This document shows positions 28,497 through 41,917 of a DNA stretch of 64,000 nt, piece by piece. The DNA is taken from NCBI GenBank assembly GCA_028023455.1, contig JAQFVV010006547.1, positions 746,001 to 810,000 of the forward strand, written 5' to 3'. Source of the DNA: Epiperipatus broadwayi (Eukaryota; Onychophora; Udeonychophora; Euonychophora; Peripatidae). A model generated the notes under the pieces. The model saw nothing but the letters and a program-made list of their open reading frames with translations. It had not been told where the DNA came from and made no database searches. Position numbers and translations under genes: made by a program. The number at the start of each line of letters is the position of its first letter. The stretch's first letter is position 1.

Positions 28497-28536
28497 GCAT
28501 AAACGCTTGGAGTTAATATTTAGGTCTAGTTTCTAA

Positions 28537-28595
28537 CTTCTATCCCTCACTGATGAGAGCAAATCAGCTTGAAATCAGCTGATCTGAGGGTGGAG
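28537..28595 (+). ncRNA. Type-I hammerhead ribozyme, complete core
   Basis: All invariant parts are present and spaced correctly. CTGATGA is at 28550-28556. Stem II is GAGC (28557-28560) with GCTT (28567-28570) around a 6-nt loop. GAAA is at 28571-28574. Stem III ATCA/TGAT has a GC loop (28574-28583), followed by C17 at 28584 in the cleavable triplet ATC. Stem I pairs CCCTCA (28544-28549) with TGAGGG (28585-28590), then an internal loop TAT/T, then CTTC with GGAG. The predicted self-cleavage point is between 28584 and 28585. Stem I extends further outward (ATAAACG at 28499-28505 with CGTTTAT at 28629-28635, plus blocks between). Known hosts of such motifs are Penelope-like elements, retrozymes and some introns; no repeat partner is visible here. 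Confidence 0.88.
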
Positions 28596-28639
28596 CAAAA
28601 TGAAAGAGACAGTGAATATTGACTCTGACGTTTATGTAA

Positions 28640-30695
28640 ACAAATACGCTTGTTTGGAAGTCTTGGTAAAGCTCCATCTATTGATCATTAATACAAGCGA
28701 TAGCAGGTTTTTACGTATATAAAACTTGTTTTTGTTTTTCATATATATATAGTTTTTCTGCAAATTAAATATTATACTAATCATTTTGCAGTAACTATGT
28801 TTTTATTTTTAACTAATGTTTTTTATTTATTTGCAATCTAAAACTTTATTTTCCAAATATTTATTTATATAACTCCTCAGAAGTGGCTTTATGCAAGGTC
28901 AGTTTTAGCCCCTTTCCCCCATTCTATGAAATAAAATTTGAAAATTAAAAGACTTTTTTTTTTCAGTGCTTTTGCAAGAAAAACTTGAAAAGCTTTGGTC
29001 ATTTAACGTATTCAATAAATACCATATGTGTTTTATTCATTTATTTCTATAAAATAAACTACAAAGAATAAGACGCATGCTAAAATAAAACATTAATGTT
29101 TAAAAAAATAATTTTTGAAACAATAATTAAATAATATCTTAAAACAAAAATATTTATTTAATTAATCAATTTATTCAGTGTACTGAATGTTTTCTATATA
29201 AATAACTAGAGGGATTTGAACTTAGGATTTTTTTAGTCTATATTTGTTCTCTACTCCATTTCAAACAACAAACACACATGATGTATTCAGTAAATTTGAA
29301 ATTGTATTTTTTTTTTCAAAAGTTTTATTATTTTTTGGTGAATCCTGTGAAAATTCTAGATCAGATAGAAAATATCTGCAAATAAAACAATTTTGCACTG
29401 CTCTTCTCTATTGTACTGCCCCCTCCTCTTCTCAGGCCAGTTCTGATATTATATAAGTAATTAAATAATATATAGGTTGCTTACTAAATTGCATGTATAT
29501 CCAGAATATGATTCTTTGGAATGCTTCACTTTTGATAAAATATTTACACTATTATTTAATTTTTTATGTGATGTTGTCCAATATTAATAACTATATTTTA
29601 TTATAAATATAATTTGATATTTTAAATTTTCGTACTTACATTGTTTATTGATCACATCACTTTAATAATTTATTAGAACCAGTCAAAGCTGGTCAATTTT
29701 AAATAACATAACTGATAAAATTTTATATCCCATTCACACCTTGTAATCTTTTTGTTTTAAATATATTTTTCTTATTTTCATCTCATTTGCACCCTCTCGT
29801 TAAAACAATTTTTGTGTTTAAAATCATTTTGTTATTTTTAATTCACTTAAAACTTGTTTACAGAAAATAATCTTATTTATTTTCATTCAGTAAAATATAT
29901 TTACTTCCTGTATAATTTTATTTTTTAACATTTATTAATAACTAAATCATATTATATATATTATACTGAAACAGTCAATTTTGATCACTTGTCTGTTTCA
30001 CTTATTTTACCCTCACACCTATACCTATGCCAGATTTAAACCCTCTCTGAGGAATCACATAAACAACATTAAACAACTATATATGTGTGATTGCACTTAT
30101 ATATGCGAGTGATAAGCCTGTAATTGAATCGGCATATGTATATATTACAGGTATGTTTATTTTAAAAGTCACTTGTTTTGAAAAGCAATTTAATATAAAA
30201 TATTAGTCAATTTTATTTTTCTAAAATTGCATATATATATAAATGTATTTCAGGTACTACCATCCTACATATATATTAAAAAATTTAGTTATACTAATTA
30301 TAAATTCAGTTTTTAATTTAAGTTGTAAACCATTTTAACTAGACCACCACAGTTGTTCTGATATAGCATGAGTCTAGTTTATAACCTTAATTTGACAATA
30401 ATATTTCTTAGAATTTAATAAAGTAAATTGACAATAATATTTTTTAGAATTTAGTAAAGTTGTCAACAATGTGCATCCAACTGGCACTATTAAACATTTA
30501 GAACAGGGATGTAAAATGTAGAACATAATTAAAATTAGAATTTTAGAAGTAAACACGTTATATTTTGAAGATGAGCTAATGGGTTTTCTATCTGCATCCA
30601 AACTTGTAAACAACCATGTGGTCAGCTACCAAAATGTATAAATACTGCAATTTTTGTAAACAGATAGAATATAATATTGTTTGTGAGAGTTGTAA
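28640..30695. other. AT-rich non-coding DNA
   Basis: No gene recognised. A short tandem duplication lies at 30392-30461. The 70-codon plus frame at 29244-29456 and the minus frame at 30374-30613 show no known domain; the latter is partly translation of the duplication. Confidence 0.55.
30392..30461. repeat. Short (~34-bp) tandem duplication
   Basis: TTGACAATAATATTT, then one or two variable bases, then TTAGAATTTARTAAAGT occurs twice in succession with three mismatches. It gives a repeated LNSKKYYCQ in the antisense frame. Confidence 0.85.
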
Positions 30696-30696
30696 G

Positions 30697-30900
30697 CTGA
30701 AACCATGCCAGTTTCATCTTTGAAATGGCGGGGTAAAAAGGCTTCAACTTCCCAGTGTTTCCTGTGGGAAATGGTGCCAGTGGTCCTTTAAAATGCCGTG
30801 GATAATGTCCCAGTCAATCAGTCTATTGTAAGAAGATCTCCATGAAAATCAGCCATCTATTCATAGAGGAAGAGTGCGACATTATCATTCCGTGTGCCTG
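30697..30900. repeat. Moderate-GC dispersed repeat, copy 1
   Basis: This patch has higher GC than its surroundings. It aligns loosely with 36465-36665 through AACCATGCC, GGCTTC, GGGAAATGG/GGGAAGATGG, TCCTTTAAAATG and CCATCTAT-CATAGAG in the same order. No long frame; the longest from ATG 30707 is under 30 codons. It may be a SINE or a conserved part of a larger family. An exon is possible but not supported. Confidence 0.45.
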
Positions 30901-30904
30901 AAGG

Positions 30905-32900
30905 TGCCATGAAGAGAACCGGTAACCTTTCTAACTCATACAGAGCTCTGTTTATAAACTGTTAATCTTTCCAAAATCTATCTAAGCTAGCTAGATAAGG
31001 AATCAACCTTTAAAATCTGTTTTCTTAAATGCTTTAAATGTATTTCATAAACTTTAATAAGTGTAAAATTCAATCTTGTCTGAAGCTAAAACTTGTAATT
31101 TAAAAATCATTCTTTTAAAATATGAAACACTGTAATAATTTAATTTAAGCTATAAATTATTGTGGTCTTTTGTGCCTGTTTATTTCATCTTAATTTACTT
31201 TCACAATTTTATCATTTTATTATTATTATTTATATTTAATATGCCAAATAACTCAAAACCGTGAATACACACATGTAATTTTAGTCTGTTTTTTTTGTGA
31301 AGATAATTTCATCATTTTAATAAATATTAAATGTTTCAATTACTACTTTCAATTCGCTATTTTGAGATCTTATTATTAGAAAGACTGATTAATTTTATGA
31401 ATTAAGGTTGTCATACTCAGTCACATCCTAGATAAAGTTGTAGTTTGCTTAGTTATAGTTAGGAGTTATAACTATGTATGTCATCCGTATATTATAGGCA
31501 CTAGCCACAGGGATATTATTAAAGCATATTTATAATGTTTTATTATTAACTGCCCATCAAATATGCTTTTCCTTCCTTAGATAATATTACATATATTAAA
31601 GATGCAGGTGACAGCTTAAGCTAGGTTACTAATATATTTAGTCACTAAACATAGTATGATTGCTATATTATTCTTGAGAGCTGGATTATATAGATATGCA
31701 AATAAATGCTATCTATTTTCAGGCCCATTAACTTAGTTAAATGTTTTTTATCTTATATGTATATGTTGTGAGTGTGTTCTTACAAAGTACGTATAGTACA
31801 TTAACTCCTTGCTGCATGTTTTTCTCATGAGTGTTGGTGGAGGTCACTCTTATACTTCTAGTTTAAGTAAAGCAATAGTTTAGAACTGGAATACAAAGTT
31901 CCAGATGATTAGAGGCTTATCCAACTCCCTGAACTATTAATGTTCCCATATTCATAGCAATTTGGTCGGTCATAGGGCACCAAGCATTCGATACTGAAGC
32001 CTGCGAATAGTGACCCACTTACACCATAATCATTTTATGAATATTTTAATATGTGCCATAGTATGTATAAGTAAACTTAGAGTAAACCAGTTCTCACTCC
32101 CTTCTGTTAAATGATTATTCAGCATTAAGCTGAACCCTAATCTTGGTTAACATGCTAACCTGCATGTCATTGAGCCTGATTATGTGCTCACTTCTTAAAC
32201 TTTTATATATAGACAGAAGCCTTGGCAGCACTGTATGTTTAATGGTAACTTTGGCCAATATGTTCCGTACTAATTTAGGCATAAACATGAACACCACAGA
32301 TTATTTTGTTAAATATATATAATGAGAAAATATGTAACTACCAATCTCATTCATTATGTAATGCCTACAAGAATAATATCCCATGGACCAATTATATGAT
32401 TATTGTGTGTTTTTTTTATGATTTATTTTATATTATTTATTAAATTATTTAAAATATAACTTGTTTCTATTTCTTTATTGCTCATAAATCATCTCACCAT
32501 CTCGATTCAATCAACTTTAGTGTGTTTTATCTATAGTCTGGATTTTGTTGCATGGATGTACAAATCTTACAATACACTTTATTATGTAGTTTGACAATTA
32601 GGGATTTACCCAGGAAAAAATATTGTTTATTCAATACATTTTTAGGAGCCATTAAAACCCCTTGTGTTTTATTTTGTTTATTCATATGTTATATCATGAA
32701 ACTTATTAAGAATTAAATATTTTGTTTTGCTAAAATTTGCATCATAGTCTGGATTATGGATCATTTGTGAGTTTTTAACTGAAGAAGAAGTAAAAAGCTA
32801 ATACTTTATTTTTTTAAAAAAATAATGCTATTTGATAAAATGTATAAAAAGATAATATGGGACAAAAATAAAAAAAGAGAAAGATAACACTACTTAAAAA
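30905..32900. other. AT-rich non-coding DNA
   Basis: Nothing recognised. A less AT-rich patch near 31850-32020 and the minus frame at 32115-32297 have no family resemblance. Confidence 0.55.
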
Positions 32901-32905
32901 AAAAT

Positions 32906-32976
32906 GTTGGCACAATGCAGCATCAAACCATGACCTAACATTTCTGGAGTGGACACTCTACCAGTAATCCCAAATG
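32906..32976 (-). pseudogene. tRNA-Trp(CCA)-like sequence
   Basis: Minus strand: GGTAGAGTGTCC resembles a D-arm, CACTCCAGAAATG resembles the tryptophan anticodon arm (anticodon CCA), and GGTCATGGTTTGATGC resembles the T-arm/B-box with TTCGA changed to TTTGA. The acceptor ends do not pair, so it is a tRNA pseudogene or SINE head, not a working tRNA. Confidence 0.6.
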
Positions 32977-33159
32977 AACAACATATTTAGAACTAGTAAA
33001 ACATTATTGATAAAGATAATTTCATCATATGTAGAATTACTGTAATTATGAGGCAATATTTTTAAAATTAGCTTTATTTTAAAATAAATTATTATTAATA
33101 ATATATTACTTTTTATATAAATTAGGGTATTTAAATAATAATGATTGGAACATTAAACA

Positions 33160-33720
33160 TTTTTATTTACATATAAATTTTATTAATTATAGTGATGAAA
33201 GGGCATTGGCCTATTCAGTTTTGTGCAATAGTAGAGTATATACAAAATATATTTTAAGGCCAGAGCAACTGCCGCAATAAGTGTAAGTAAAGAAATATTC
33301 CTCTTTTAATCAATATTTACAATCAGAATGTGTTTCTAGAATGAAGTGATTCAGAAATCTAACATTTACATATAAATTTTATTAATTATCATGGCAAAAT
33401 GGTGTTGTTCTGTTTGGCTTAGTATAATGATAAGAGTGTATATGTGGTATATTTTGAACTCATGCCTAGAAATTTGAAGCCTGGGTAGTTGTCACTATAT
33501 TTAAATAAAAAATATTTACACTCAGAATGTATTTCTAATGATGAAATGATTAAAAAATGTAAACAATTTTATTTATATATAAATTTTATTAATTATCTTG
33601 GTGTCTTGGTAGCCCATAGTGAAGTATCTTTGTGTTCCATACATCCTTCACACTCACATGTTGTGGCCGTGATTATATATTATATATTTAAATTTAATCT
33701 TGATAGCAGAAGCGTATTAT
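33160..33720. repeat. Three diverged ~200-bp tandem units
   Basis: TTTACATATAAATTTTATTAATTAT recurs at about 33168, 33365 and 33571 (third copy TTTATATATAAATTTTATTAATTAT), and CAATATTTACAATCAGAATGTGTTTCTA near 33311 recurs as AATATTTACACTCAGAATGTATTTCTA near 33510. The variable parts of units 1 and 2 look faintly tRNA-like (unit 2: TTGGCTTAGTATAATGATAAGAGTG ... TTTGAACTCATGCC), so these may be tandem SINE insertions or a small satellite. Confidence 0.55.
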
Positions 33721-36460
33721 CTAAAATATATGTGCACATATATGTATGTGCGCGTTTAATAACAGAAGTTTATATAAATAAAATACTTTATCATATTTTT
33801 GTCATTCTATCTAATGGAGTCATATAATTTTTAGAATATTTATTCAATTGTAAAATTTCATATGAGCTAATCTACATTTACACAAACACATTTATGTAGG
33901 TGTATGTTTTTTGATAGATAAATCAAAGTTTTAGAAATTACATCAAAACAGGCCATGCTGACAGTCTCCAAAAATAAATATATTTGCAAGATCATTAGCA
34001 TATAAATTAACCCATTATTAACAACATCTGTAACCAGTCAATAATGTCTAAGAAACTTTTACTTCAAGATTGTGCTTCTCATACTTGACACTTGGTAGGA
34101 AAAAATATAAAATTATTGCTTGAGAAAACAAAAATTAAATCTGTCTATCTAGATAATGGTTGTGGAAAATCTTATTACACTCTGAACATAAATCAACCTA
34201 GAAGTATCCTGAAATTGGAAAGATTACTTAAAAACAAGCTGAAATAATAACAAGTTTTATTTTATATTGTTCTGTGATATTAGGAAAAATGATTTAAAAA
34301 TTATCTGATTTATTTTGGCAATGTTTTCCAACATAAATGCAGTCAATTTTAATTATAATGGATTAATAAATAGAATATTGTAAAGTTACTGATAAATGTC
34401 TGTTATAACCAGGATACATGAATTTACATTCACTTAATTCTTGGATACATTCCCGGATCAATAAGCAAAATAACATTAAATTAGGGCTTTCCGCATATAA
34501 AGCTAAATCACTGAAAATCAAAATAGAAAAAAAAATGTTTTCATCTCTATTATATTTTAAAGTAAAGAAAAAGTTTTTTTTTTTTTATTCATTGGCAAAG
34601 AAATTTTTTATTAAATTTCAAATAATATAATATTTTATAAAAATGTTTTTCATGTATGACTAATAATACCTTTTGTACTGCAAATTTGATCGTTGACGGA
34701 AGATTTTAAGAAAGAAAAAGAGTAACTCTATACCATATAAGTTAGTTTTTAACACTTTTGCTTAATAATTAAAATGCAATCTTAAACATTTAAAAATACT
34801 TAACATTTTTTTAAACAAATGTAATTGGATTTTTCTGTTAGTAGATGTGCTACCTAAATGAATACACATTTAAATGTTACTGTTCTAAGTGTTAATAAAC
34901 TACGGAGATAATTAATTATAATTGCAAGAATGTATAGATTTTGTTTACTAAAAGTCTCATTATTTCTTCTTTTATATTTGTAATATTTAATCGAGAGTCT
35001 TTTTGCCACCTTTACCATATACTGCATATATACATAAAGTAGGGTTTGTGTGCATAGACAAAGTATATTTCATTTAGTAATATTTTGACATAATGTGGAA
35101 AACACCAATAAATAGAAATAATGTTGATCATCAAGTATATTACAATATTTTATAGAAAATATTATAATTTGAAAAAAAAAAGATAGAGCACTGCTAAATT
35201 TTTAGACTATTTTTAAACAGTCATCATGATGTGTGACTTTATGGTGATTTTTAAGAGTTAAGTCTAGGAAAATCTTGGCATGTTTTTTTCTATTTCATTA
35301 ATATATATCATAATAAAGCATTATCAGACAATTTCATACATCTTAATACTAAAGATACCTGCTATTTTTTGTTAAATGGATTGAAAGGTAAAGGTAATAC
35401 ACACCATCTATGCTTATAAAAATATATCATCCTAATTTAATAGAGAATACTGACTTGACTAATGCAGATTAAACTGTTGATCTGTGACTTCCAACTAGGA
35501 ATAGATAGATCTTCATTTACTGATCAATAATTGCACTATTTAGCATACTAATTAACTATAAAATTTAAGTCACTACATTGGCTCCACAAATATTATCTAT
35601 GGATTCTTTGGATTAGTTTTAAATTGTGCGGATTTTTTTCAATAATCAAACATTGCCATATAGAAATAGAATTAGCTAAATAGCTATATTTGTTAATGAC
35701 TTAAGTTGTTTGTTTCTTAAGCTATATATATGCATTTGAATTCAGCATTATACATATTTTAGTTTAGTTATTAGATGATAATTCTAACTAAAAAATGCTT
35801 ATGTGTGTTTACAAACAAATGTATTCATATGCGTATCGTGCGCAGATATACTTGCTTTGTATTTAATTTAATTCAACCTATCTCCCACTGTGTATATATA
35901 TATAATTTATTTAGGAATATCCACACACATTTGTAATATGCGAGCATGTGTGTAATGTTAAAAGCTGATTATTCTAATCATGCTATATTTTAGTACAAGA
36001 ATATACTTAGTTAAAAAGTACTTAGTAAAAAAAAAAAGTATTAAAAGAATTTTAAAAGTAAAATCAATAAACAAAAAAATGTTAAAATGTTTAATACAAT
36101 GGGAGAGGGGTTAGAACCCATTAATTAAATAAGAAAAGGTAAGTGCTGTATTTTTCTATCTATACATGTAATCATCAGAAATAATTATAGACAATGCACA
36201 GGAAACCAAACTGGTGGCAGAAAAATATGAGGAAAAATTAAAAATCAAACTCAAAACCTAGAATCCATTAAGGCAGAAGTAGACCCCATGCATAAAATAA
36301 CATATATAAACATGGAAGGGGGCATTGTTAGACAGACACACACATAAACATTATTATTATTGAGATTGTTATTTCAAATATATTCTGCTTAATTCAGTTT
36401 AACAAGCTTTTATAAAAAAAAAAAAATTACTATTTGGTTGATCAACAATATGCAGAGAAA
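33721..36460. other. AT-rich non-coding DNA
   Basis: No gene, element end or RNA recognised. Low-complexity A/T runs only. Confidence 0.6.
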
Positions 36461-36464
36461 AACA

Positions 36465-36665
36465 ACCTACAATAACCATGCCTGCTAGAATGAGTGAGTA
36501 GTCGGGCATCGGCTTCTCTGGTCATCATAGGGAAGATGGCATCTAACAGTTCCTTTAAAATGTAAGAATATCCATCTATGTACTCCCATATCAATGCCAG
36601 TCTGAAGATCACCATCCATCTATCCATCTATGCATAGAGAAGTCCCAAAGCCATCATTGAAGTTT
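36465..36665. repeat. Moderate-GC dispersed repeat, copy 2
   Basis: Counterpart of 30697-30900 (shared AACCATGCC, GGCTTC, TCCTTTAAAATG, CATCTAT-CATAGAG). The minus-strand frame 36442-36627 (61 codons) crosses it but matches no family I know, and the other copy lacks an equivalent frame, so it is not called coding. Confidence 0.45.
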
Positions 36666-36669
36666 GCTA

Positions 36670-39520
36670 ATAAATGTTTAAATTATATTTTAAATACTCT
36701 AACTGTAACTCAACTTATATAAATATTTCTTAACTCGTCTTAATCTTATATATCACATATTTATTTTAAATGTTAAATCTGCTGGCTTAATTATTGAATA
36801 GATTAAAACTTTTATTTTATTTCGTTTACCTTGAATGATAGAGGGAACTAAAAACCAAATCATTAAAACATGTTTGTTACACTTCTTTGCTCTCAAAGTC
36901 CCAATGGATGGAACAAGTCCAGAAGATGTTAAATCTAAAGTTTTTTTATGTTAAAAGGTGAAAATAACACATATAAATTATTTTCTTAAAATTTCTCTTA
37001 CCCCTCATCATATCAAGGGAATTTATATGTCAATTTTCAGAATTATGTAAGAATTTAAGGGGGGATGGTGAGCGTATTTATTTAATTGATTTATAAATTA
37101 TGTTGTTTATCTATAATGGGCCCTATAAATTATATATATAATATAACCTATATGTGGTCGAAGCTGTTATTAAGAATATTCAATATAAATGAATTACTAG
37201 TTCTAGGTTACTACTTCACCCACCGCTAAATTAATGTTTCTCTTTTAATAATGATATTATATAATGAAACTTCTTTCAAATGTGGTAATATAGGTAACCC
37301 AAGCTTCTATAATTTTGTAAAGTAATAACAATAAAATCATATATATGTGCGTATTGCATCAATGCAATATATTTTCTATATAAATAAAACCACATTTTGT
37401 GTATAAAGTTATTAGTCCATTTAGGAATGAGTAATCTTCCCATGCGTTAACATATTATTTATATGATTTTGCAATTTAAATTTACATAAATAATTATTGT
37501 GACCAGGTTTAAGTTATCAAATACTCAGTTAATGTTAATTAGGCATACTCATAGTTATATATTTAAAATAAGTTTGTTAATATTAATTATGTATGCAGAT
37601 GGCTCAATAAATAATTGTTTAACTTTATATACTTGCATTTTGACCTTCCTATCTGCATGGCAATGGTCATTTTATTATTGAATTTCATACATATATTTTT
37701 GGTGGTTTATGTGTCTTAATGGTCAAACTGCATGAAGGCAGACCAGATGCCACATGCCTGGGTTTTCAATCCATAGATTAGAACCAGTCCGGATTTTGCA
37801 GGAGCCCGAAACTCTGACTCTTTGCGATCCCACTTCCAGGATTCAGCACATTCACACTCTTTCCACTAATATGCACTGTAGATTAGAAATAGATACATCC
37901 ACTCTTCAGCAGTGAACCACACCATCAGTTCACCAAAGCCAATCTTCCTCATCTTGATATACCATTGACCCCACTCACTCAGGTAGCACCGCAATCTATT
38001 AATATTTGCCACTGAGTCTCCACCTATGCTCATTACAACTCCAGGTAACCTGAAATAAAACCTGTTCACAAGCTCTCCCTTAATAAATCAAAATATAATC
38101 ACTTATATATATTAGACCTAGAATGGGATGATTAATCTTTGTAATTCCAGTTTAAGAAAACATGGCACACATCATTATTTTAAGCCACCATTACCTTTAA
38201 CAACATTATGTAAAGGCCAGTAGATCATTATTCTATACTTGTAAGCTATTGTCTTAATTATATTTATTCATATAAATAAACTTATAGTATTATTAATTTA
38301 AACTTGTGAGTCAGAACTAGCTATTAATTAATTATCTTTAGAAACATCCATTCATTTAATTAGCACCTCATAGTTTTGTAATTTATGACATAATATTAAT
38401 TTTGAAAGTCTCATAGAAATGTTTAAACCCTGAAACCATGTAAATAAATACAAGATAAATCAACTGGTGTAAGACTTAGGAGTGCTGGTGTCCTGCCATG
38501 TGGTATGTTATTAAGAACCCTGAGAGGGAGAGTCCATGTTTGAACTCTGAGTTGAGCTATATGAGAAAGGGAAGCTGTGTGTTATCAAGGATGTTAATTG
38601 GGTGGTTGAGACTAGGAAGCCTAGGTAGGGACTTAAAGCAGGTGATATGGGGTAACCCTGTGCCTGCGGGTTGAGAGCCTCTACTTGGTCTTTCAGTCTT
38701 GTTGACTGATTATGCAAAACTTGACCATTACAATATATATATTCTGATGTTATGGATTTGGCCTGCTCTAGCCAGGTTCTGCACTATAATATTCCTCAAT
38801 TAAGTAAGTTTAAAATGTTGAAAAACTAAAGATTTTTGAATAAATGAAATAAAATTACTGTAATAAAAAAAAAAAGAGAAAGATTCTTTAAATTGATATC
38901 TTACACTTATTGGAATATGTATAGTTTAAATTATATTTAGATAATTATTATAATTGTAATAAAACGTGTATTCATCAAGAGAGGTTCTTAAAATTTGTAA
39001 AACTTCATTATGCCTTATACATTAATTTATAAAACAAAATTATATATATTGTAATCTTGTTTAAAATTTAATTAAAGTTGAAATCTATCAAAAAAGAAAA
39101 AAAACAAGAACTAATTAAGAATAATGATAAAGTTTAATTAATGTTAATTTCATTTAAACAATCTGTAATTAAGGGTAATTGAAGAATTAACTTTATGACC
39201 AGTAGTTGAAATGAATTTTTTTTTTTTTTGCTAATTCACCTGCTAGTGAATTTTTTCATAAGTATTATATGTTAAAATGCGTGTTAAACAAAATATTTTA
39301 GTATAATTTTTTTTTCAAAAATTCCCTGCTAAAAGGCAGGAAATTCAAAATCCCTGCTTTTACAATAGACACAAGCCCTGCCCTGACATGTTCAGCCATT
39401 GTCTCTTGTCAAGGCTATAAAACGTTTGGCGTTTTATGACATTGCAGTTTCCAACGATGCAAAAACATGTTTATTTGCAAATTTATTATGGTTTAACATT
39501 TTTTTAAAAAAATAATTTGC
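36670..39520. other. Non-coding DNA with two patches of higher GC
   Basis: Mostly AT-rich. 37715-38065 and 38480-38720 are less AT-rich and could be old retroposons: the first has GGGTTTTCAATCC (37770 region) and the second GTTTGAACTC (38539 region), each resembling a pol III B box, but no convincing A box was found. The small minus frames at 37866-38069 and 38511-38717 are unrecognised. AAAACGTTTGGCGTTTTA (39420-39437) is a short palindrome. Confidence 0.45.
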
Positions 39521-39527
39521 ACTATAT

Positions 39528-41466
39528 TATAACGGAATAAGTATATGCCGTTACATTTCTTTCAGATAAAAGTGGGAAAATATAAAATTACCCTCAAATC
39601 TTCTAAATGTTTTCAAAGAAGTAGAAATATATATATATATAATGAGAATTTAATAATTTTATTTAAATTAATACATATGATGCACAGGTGGAAAACTCAT
39701 TATATAATTCTTTAAAGTTTAAAATCTAAAAACAAGTTGTTAATTAATTATTTTAATCTTAGAATGGAAATGATTTTTTATATTGACATAATTGCAAACA
39801 AGCCCTTGGGCATAAAGTCAGATGGGAGATAAATTCAAAAAAAATACTAGTGATAAAAATTTTAAGTTCCAGCTCTAAAGTAAGCTGACCAATAAAGATG
39901 GAAATAAACACACAGTCCACAGAGAAAAGTCAAGCCATGTAAGTTCGATCCTGGAATTTGCTGATAAGAATTCACAGAGATATAAAAAACAAAACTTTGA
40001 AGTTGAGAGAGGAGATTTGGATTGTTCTTGCTGTTTCTGTTTTATTAAATATATTTATAAGTGTATTGTGAATCTCCAAAATGTAGGGGTCAGCAATAAT
40101 TTACATTTCCCATGTTTTCATCAGCTGAAGCGATCTCCAGAGTATGATAGTCCTTAAAAACTGGCCAGCAATGGATTTGTCTCCACCTAAGACAGTATAA
40201 AATGGAAATAACTTTGAATTGTGATGCATCAATGACCACCAAGATGGATTTCAATAAATCTATAGCATTGGAAAGTATGAACTTTACTTTTATAAAACAA
40301 ACTTTTCCAAGTAGTAATTTTAAATGTCACTTAATTTTTAAAAGAAATCTATCTGACTAAAATTTAAATTATTTGTTATATTTTTTTTTAATATGTTTAA
40401 TATCATTTTCATTCTCGTAATTTCTTTAAAATTAATAATTTAAAATAGGCATAAATAGCCACATAGAATTATAAGATTGTTAGTTTAAGTGTATTAATTT
40501 TGGGCTAATTGTTTTGCAGTTGGATCAGTGCTGGTGAATAGATGTACAGATGCTTTATGTCAATGCAATTTGAGTAGGTGTATTGGATACTCATTCCCTT
40601 GTACTGCGTTAGCATACAGGGCATAATACCCACCTGAACGTATGGCCAAAAGTGTAGCTATCATGTTGTCAATGGTCATAGAGTATTTCCTATGCTATTG
40701 ATTTTCTTACACTCTGACTGAGACAGTAAGCCAGCAAAGACTGCTATTCCCTTTTGCAGAGCATCTCTTCTATATATATTTCAATAATTTCATTTTTTGT
40801 ATCACCAATTGGCAGTCAATTGTTCCTGTCTGTTGATGAAGTTTATTAATGATCATGGGGAAGATGCACATTCATTCCCACCATGTTTCATTATTTCTCT
40901 AATGATATCATACTACAGATGTAAAATTCATGTTATCATGATTGTGTTATGCTAATAATCTTATTTTGCATTGGTCACATCAGTATATCAGTATGCTAGC
41001 ATTGGTTTGAATGTGAGATTTTAGCCTAGGATTATAAGGGATTGGCTTGGTTGTATGCATAATCTTTATAGCATATTCATGCTTATTAAAATATTAAAAT
41101 TGTATTACTAAATGCTTCCATCTGTGCATATAATTAAATTAAATCTATTCACTGGTTAATTTAATTTTCAGAAAAATTTAATGTGTGTGTAATAATAAAG
41201 TGTTTTGTTGAATTAATTTTGGCATTAACTCATTTTTTTTATATATTTTATTAATATTTAAAATTAAGAATTAGAAATTTTAATATTCTGAGTGATATTT
41301 TAAGCTCTGCTTTTCCCTGAGCTAGTGACTGGTGCTTTTGGTTCGATAAAAGAGTAACCTCTCCTGTGTGTATCTGCTTACTATATAAATTTTCCAGGTT
41401 CAAATGGCCTGGTGGCACCCTGGTATGGCAGATTAGGTTAAAAGGGAGGTTCTGTTGACTGTTACA
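39528..41466 (+). repeat. Left (5') LTR of the long-LTR element
   Basis: Colinear with 41918-43863 from AACGGAATAAGTATAT through GGCACCCTGG to the GTTACA end. It holds its own small inverted start (TAACGG...CCGTTA). The first base pair of the expected TG is TA here. No coding frame is shared between the two copies, so the repeat is not a duplicated gene. Confidence 0.85.
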
Positions 41467-41468
41467 AT

Positions 41469-41485
41469 TGGCTACCCAACGTGGC
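41469..41485 (+). promoter_or_regulatory. Primer-binding site (tRNA-Lys-like)
   Basis: TGGCTACCCAACGTGGC starts 2 bases after the left LTR. It resembles the tRNA-Lys primer site TGGCGCCCAACGTGG of many retroelements, with a small difference after TGGC. This placement is what identifies the flanking direct repeats as LTRs rather than a plain duplication. Confidence 0.75.
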
Positions 41486-41917
41486 TTGATATACTTTAAC
41501 CATGAGTACCCTGAGAATTTTAAAAGAAAATTATGCCAGTAACAAAAAAAGTTTTTTTTTTTTAAATGAATAATTTTTGTTTATATTTTAAAGTTATAGA
41601 TTATAATGTAGATGTAAAAGTACTCTCAGAAAGTAAAATGCAAACATATGCATACATGTTTTAAAAGGAAACAAAATATAATATTAAAAAATTAATTTTA
41701 GCAAAGTCTGATTAATAAATAAAAAAAGGAAGTAAGTTGGGAACTGTTTAATGGGAAGTGCATGCTCAGCTGATGTAAAGAGGGGGGTAGTCTAAAATTT
41801 TTGTTGTGTGTGTAGTTACTAAAAAAAAATTTTTTTTTAAAATAGTGTTTTCTACTAATGCCAAGTAAATTTCTTTTTTTAAAAAAAATGTTTTGTTTTT
41901 GAGGAAGTTTGGTAATA

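Noticed and set aside
40115-40150. TTTC...TCATCAG on plus strand (minus CTGATGA...GAAA), also at 42520-42545 in the other LTR
   Set aside because: Core words are present but the 8 bases between them cannot form stem II and no stem I or cleavage triplet pairs.
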